From Pterobdella sp. o SKG-2022 (lineage: Eukaryota; Annelida; Clitellata; Hirudinida; Piscicolidae), in the NCBI GenBank assembly GCA_964035795.1, contig OZ038320.1:14494030-14558029 (forward strand): a DNA stretch of 64,000 nucleotides, read 5' to 3'. A model generated the notes under the pieces. That model saw only the letters and a program-made list of their open reading frames with translations. It was not told the origin of the DNA and made no database searches. The number at the start of each line of letters is the position of its first letter. Positions within the stretch are counted from its first letter, which is position 1. The position numbers were made by a program, and so were the translations under genes. Shown in pieces: positions 60,404 to 64,000 of this stretch.

Positions 60404-63400
60404 GCGTCCTAAGAGACATATCGTCTTGAACATTTGGATAACTAGTTGACTAACAATTGAAAAAATAATCTTTTTTTTTCATCTTTTTTATTTTAAAATG
60501 TTTTCACTTTTAAGGAATGCCCAAATTTTATATTCAAATAGGAACTTGAGCCTATAAATGTATAAAAAATTTACTCAGTTGTATCGCCAAAAAGATACAT
60601 GAGGCATCTTTGAAAAATTATATTTGAACTAGCAATTCACATAAAACTCACATTTTCTCTCACGGTGACGCAAACGTTGCAGCAAAATAATGCTCAGACC
60701 TTATCTCTAGCATAAACTTTCTTCACACCTCGAGCTCCCAAAACATACCGAAAATTATTCAAAATAAATTCATTTAAATTTTTTATTGAAATCTTTGAAA
60801 GAACTGTTTCGATATCTTAACTTCGAAAAAAAATAAATTTTGTAAAAATTATTGAAAAAGCCGGGTTTGCAACATTTTGGTTTTTAAAATCATATTTGGG
60901 GTAGTTCACAAAAACATTCATTTTTTTCAAAAAAACCTTTAATTTTTGATAGTTTAACGTAATACAGTCACGTGTGGCATAGCGTTTGTTCAAAGGGTTC
61001 GTTTTGTTCTTGAAAGTTATTGCTCATATTGAAACTTAGTGTTCTAAATTATTATATATATTTTTTAAATTTTAAAATTGACATTTTTTTTTGATTATTT
61101 TGGATCTTAATTCACCTGCGATCCCTTTTTCGGTTCAGATGGGTCAATTGGGAAAGATTTGTACTTTTTTATGGCATGCAATCGTATATTTTTTTTAAAT
61201 TCTTTTTTTTCAAAATCAAAAGATTGTCATATCTTAACTTTCAAAAATTTAAATTTTTTTATATTATAATTTTTTTTTTCAAGACAATTGGCTCAAAGTT
61301 TTTAATCATTGAACACATCCGTTGAATGCTTAAAGTATACTCGGTGAGTATTTAAAAGTTATTTCAATAACTGGCTTTTCATCATTTATATGATAATGCA
61401 AGTGTTTATAAGTATATAGATGAATGATAAACATTTAGTTGTTATCATGTAACAACGTGTCTAGCAGAGAACCTTGAGACTTGCCCATAATCATTAAAAT
61501 TTCATCATGCCCATATTTTCGATGCCTACTTATGTCAGTCCAATAAAAATGTTTTGCTAAATTTCATCAAGCGCTTAAACAAATTCCATAAAATAATTCT
61601 AAATACGAATACTGATTAAATGAAAATATTTCAGATTGTATTAATATTAATTCGAACACTCATAGACATAATTACAAATAAATTTAGTCAACTATTTGAG
61701 CATTGGAATAAAAACTTAGGAAAAATTCAAAATTTTTATTTCAAAATTAGTGAAACACATATACTTGAGAACAAACTAAAAATCATATAAATTTCACCTT
61801 GAGATGGCTTGGGTCCGTAAAAAAGAAAGTAAATTTGTTGTTCATTTGAAAGAGAATTATTTTTATGATGAGAAAAAGCCGTCAAGGTTTCCATAGAAGT
61901 GTGTGGAACGAGGTTTTCACGTGAGACGTTGCATTCAGTCAAAATTATGTTTTCTGACAAAGGAACAGTGGTTGTCGTGTATTTTTCAATAGCACTTTGA
62001 GTCATCTTTAGTTCATTGGTCTGTTTAAAATTACAATTATCTTGAAGACTATCTTGGATGGTGTAACTTTTGGCATGGTTCGTATTGGAATTAGTCATTG
62101 CAGAATTCAATTCTGTTTTTGGTGTGTCAAAGAAGATTGGTTCCATTGTCGCGTTCATTGATGCACAAATGTTTTTTGGGGGAGAATTAAACGTAGGGGC
62201 CTTCAGATTGATTGATAACTCTTGTTGATCATGCAATGAATCGCCTCTAGAAAATGGTTTTTCACTATTTGTAAAAGATTCGCTAAAAACTGACATTTGG
62301 CGTTTTAATCTTTCAAGTTTTGAAGGTCTTTTATATTCGTTAGGGGAAAACGTTTTTTTGGAGAGGCAGGTTGAAGGTGTTTTGTTTGGTTTTTCAGTTA
62401 CGTTGCATATTTTCAAATTATCATCATCCATCGAATGTTCTTCACTTAAGAAAAAGAAGGATTTTGAAGAGTTTGATGTTTTATGTCGGTGGAAGTTTTT
62501 CGAGTTTGTAGTAATCTTGTTTGGAGCATTATTGAAATTGTTGTTTATCATTATATTACTGGGATTTATGTTGCTAATAATGGTTTCATTGAAAATTTTT
62601 TTAAGATTCAATTTGTTGTTGTTCGAAGTTAATTGCGGAGCTTCTGTGTTTTGTGTTGTGTATGATTGGAAATTAAAGGTAATCAGTTCATTGTAGCACT
62701 TGTAAGCAGACAAAGGGTTGTGTATGTGGGAGTATAAATTACTAATGTCAATTATATGGTTGGTTATACATAAAAAACTGTATAGAAGAGATGAATCTGA
62801 CAATGTGGAGATGCACTCTAGAATACTACGTGTGAGCTGAGCCAAGTATGATCTTATCACCAACCTTGACCAATCTTTACTATTAAGCAACTCTTCCTGG
62901 CCAGTCTGTTTGTTGAAACATATTTATGGTCATACAACAACCAATTTGATAAAAGTTGTTAAATTGAAAATTTTCTTCCAAAAATTCACTATATAGAAAA
63001 ATATTTCTGAACGCATTCATCCTGTTTTCTCATTGCCACTAATGGCTTTAAGTTATTTTCTTTAAAAGACTTTTGTAAAAACATGCCATATATTCATAAC
63101 TTTTATTACGTTTCCAACACTTGGGCGGATGTGCAAAATAAAGGAGAATTTAAATTTCACCTCAAATGTTTAAAAAAATTTTATAGTAAAAAAGTGTAAT
63201 TTTTTAGTGCGTTTTGACGTTTGTTTTGGGTGAATCTTTTATTTTTGATTATTACAAACAATTCAAACATTTTTGTTTATTTTTAAATTTGTCGTTTGAA
63301 TAAATAATATTCCAAAAATTAAAAAAAAAAATGGTTTTTTTTGTTATGAAATTGTTTAACTCCTTTAATTTTTCCATGAAAAAATATTTTTCATGTTTTC

Positions 63401-63899
63401 TAGCTTTCAATTTTAAGCCACATTACTAAGTGCTCTTACAATTTTTTCCAAAAAACCAAGGTTACTATGGCGGTGGCTAACTAGTACTAGGTTTTAACTC
63501 GAACTGGTATCGCACTCGAAAACATATAATTTCAAAGAGTGTCAGTCAAAAAAAGTGAAAGGATAATTAAGGCAAATTAATAAAGCGTTGAATAAAGAAA
63601 ACGAGCATATAAGAAATAACAAACCTTGCACAGCTGATCTAACAAACGTACAAGTATCTTCTCGAGTTTCTCAGATTTCTCCCAAAGAACGAGTTCTATT
63701 ACTGAACTTAAAGTTGACTTCAAGCAGTCTATTATGATTAAGAAACACTCTCCATTTCTTGCCAACAAACTCAAATTCATCAAAGTTTCTTCAACTTCAT
63801 CCATAATGTTGCTTTCTGTCAGTGAATAAATTAGCTTGTAAGACTTTTTGGGGAAGGCATGCATATTTGAATTTCTCTTAATTAAGATACCTTCATGAA
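52374..63899 (-). CDS. Armadillo-like and FERM-domain protein, 15 exons, unnamed
   Basis: Phase-consistent exons: 63864-63625 (acceptor upstream, up to 63899), 62905-61798, 59426-59393, 58599-58510, 58237-58162, 57224-57107, 56908-56780, 56180-56029, 55762-55312, 55132-54862, 54803-53807, 53748-53677, 53609-52974, 52896-52738, 52676-52374. From the Met at 63864 this gives 1,611 aa and the stop at 52374. The N-terminal 110 residues and residues 450-650 are alpha-helical, armadillo-like. Residues about 1246-1511 look like FERM F2 and 1511-1595 like FERM F3. The parts between are Asn/Lys/Ser-rich. I do not recognise the orthologue; ARM plus FERM suggests a cortical or membrane scaffold, an inference. 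The gene may start beyond the window. Confidence 0.8.
53677..55762 (-). CDS. ARM/FERM gene: linker exons
   Basis: Exons 55762-55312, 55132-54862, 54803-53807 and 53748-53677. Mostly Asn/Lys/Ser/Glu-rich, with ordered islands: TLSFSVHPIIILRLLFHKMF, RSIGDLFFGNAQGASSYLLK (across the 54862/54803 junction), and at the end HRIILKFIGCWAELSKEDFH and FVQMVSALGSDYLNWAEKLL. The latter may belong to a FERM F1 lobe or a helical domain. Confidence 0.75.
56029..58599 (-). CDS. ARM/FERM gene: armadillo-like core
   Basis: Five exons (58599-58510, 58237-58162, 57224-57107, 56908-56780, 56180-56029) give about 190 continuous residues, GC-rich for this window and without low complexity: CPHHCLQVLSARLLAIICHN, RLVKEGYMKVIVDFLDPNYD, HFLCLLLQLIACISMDPGNH, ELPDTLMQFLLPSDEWYYTN, KYVKYHAARVLVYLGQFHRI, MVMLGFLKEASPEDAFIFQM, AEKQIYASTLEGIILEILK. 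Helix-rich, Leu-periodic, ARM-like. It is the best-conserved looking part of the protein and the best query for naming it. Confidence 0.85.
59393..59426 (-). CDS. ARM/FERM gene: 34-bp microexon
   Basis: Predicted because the flanking exons do not fit in phase. TTGAG acceptor, then codons for YSDALIDHFL with two bases either side, then a GTAGCG donor. The join gives VYSDALIDHFLPCLPSVRWR, a continuous helix-like segment. It lies in an island of raised GC. Confidence 0.6.
59588..59690 (+). repeat. tRNA-like SINE candidate
   Basis: CCCCTTATAGCTTAGTGGTT followed by GAGCATTAGA resembles a tRNA 5' half with an A box, the usual head of tRNA-derived SINEs. The rest is diverged and no clear B box is present. 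Confidence 0.4.
60362..60401 (+). repeat. (CT)n microsatellite
   Basis: About 19-20 CT units. Confidence 0.97.
61798..63899 (-). CDS. ARM/FERM gene: N-terminal exons
   Basis: Exon 63864-63625 encodes helices such as VEETLMNLSLLARNGECFLI and LEKILVRLLDQLCK. It continues in frame into 62905-61798 with SRLVIRSYLAQLTRSILECI and SSLLYSFLCITNHIIDISNL, then about 300 low-complexity residues up to GPKPSQ and a GTGAAA donor. The exon 1 acceptor is ambiguous because the frame stays open to about 63899. Confidence 0.72.
62906..63624 (-). other. Intron 1 of the ARM/FERM gene
   Basis: AT-rich, nothing recognised. Donor GTTTGT at 63624, acceptor CAG at 62906. Confidence 0.55.
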
Positions 63900-64000
63900 T
63901 TTTAGAATAAACCTTTGTTTAATTGAAATATTTTTTATAAGTTTTGATTGTGAAGCAAATTAATGTTTTTTCCCATATTGAAATTAAATATTAAAAATAA

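Larger units (their letters stand above)
59427..61797 (-). other. Large intron of the ARM/FERM gene
   Basis: 2.4 kb, AT-rich. It holds a CT microsatellite (60362-60401) and a tRNA-SINE-like piece (59588-59690); no further exon fits the phases. Confidence 0.5.

Overview
This is a single-species eukaryotic (metazoan) nuclear window, very AT-rich. Genes are split by many GT..AG introns, coding regions carry long Asn/Lys/Ser-rich insertions, and introns and intergenic DNA are crowded with decayed non-LTR retrotransposons, SINE-like and palindromic repeats and microsatellites. The gene set (ODR4, an E93/LCoR-type HTH regulator, phospholipase C epsilon, an armadillo/FERM-type protein) points to an invertebrate animal; I cannot name the species. 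There is one assembly gap, 5087-5286 (N).

Layout. (1) 1-4956, + strand: the 3' part of an ODR4 homologue (5 exons seen, 5' end outside the window); its third intron holds an inverted LINE fragment, an RTE-like fragment, a CR1/L2-like fragment and a SINE-like repeat. (2) 5520-10220: two further non-LTR elements and a dispersed repeat. (3) 11525-20962, + strand: a complete 3-exon gene for an LCoR/E93-type pipsqueak-HTH transcriptional regulator (828 aa by my splicing). Its second intron, which cuts the HTH module, contains a non-LTR element bracketed by (TA)n. (4) 23256-49709, - strand: a phospholipase C epsilon gene, 27 phase-consistent exons plus a candidate terminal exon, encoding RasGEF, PH, EF-hand, X, Y, C2 and two RA domains. 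One intron inside the RasGEF module holds a non-LTR element whose 3' end runs into 221 perfect GTAA units. (5) 52374-63864+, - strand: a 15-exon gene coding for alpha-helical, armadillo-like repeats followed by a FERM F2-F3 module; I could not assign it a name.

How the genes fit together. PLC epsilon links Ras/Rap GTPases to phosphoinositide hydrolysis; its neighbour upstream on the same strand carries a FERM module and may also work at the membrane cortex, but no functional link can be read from the DNA. The LCoR/E93 gene and the PLCE gene are convergent. All exon boundaries were deduced by hand from reading frame, GT/AG sites, phase and remembered family motifs; no alignment or transcript was available.
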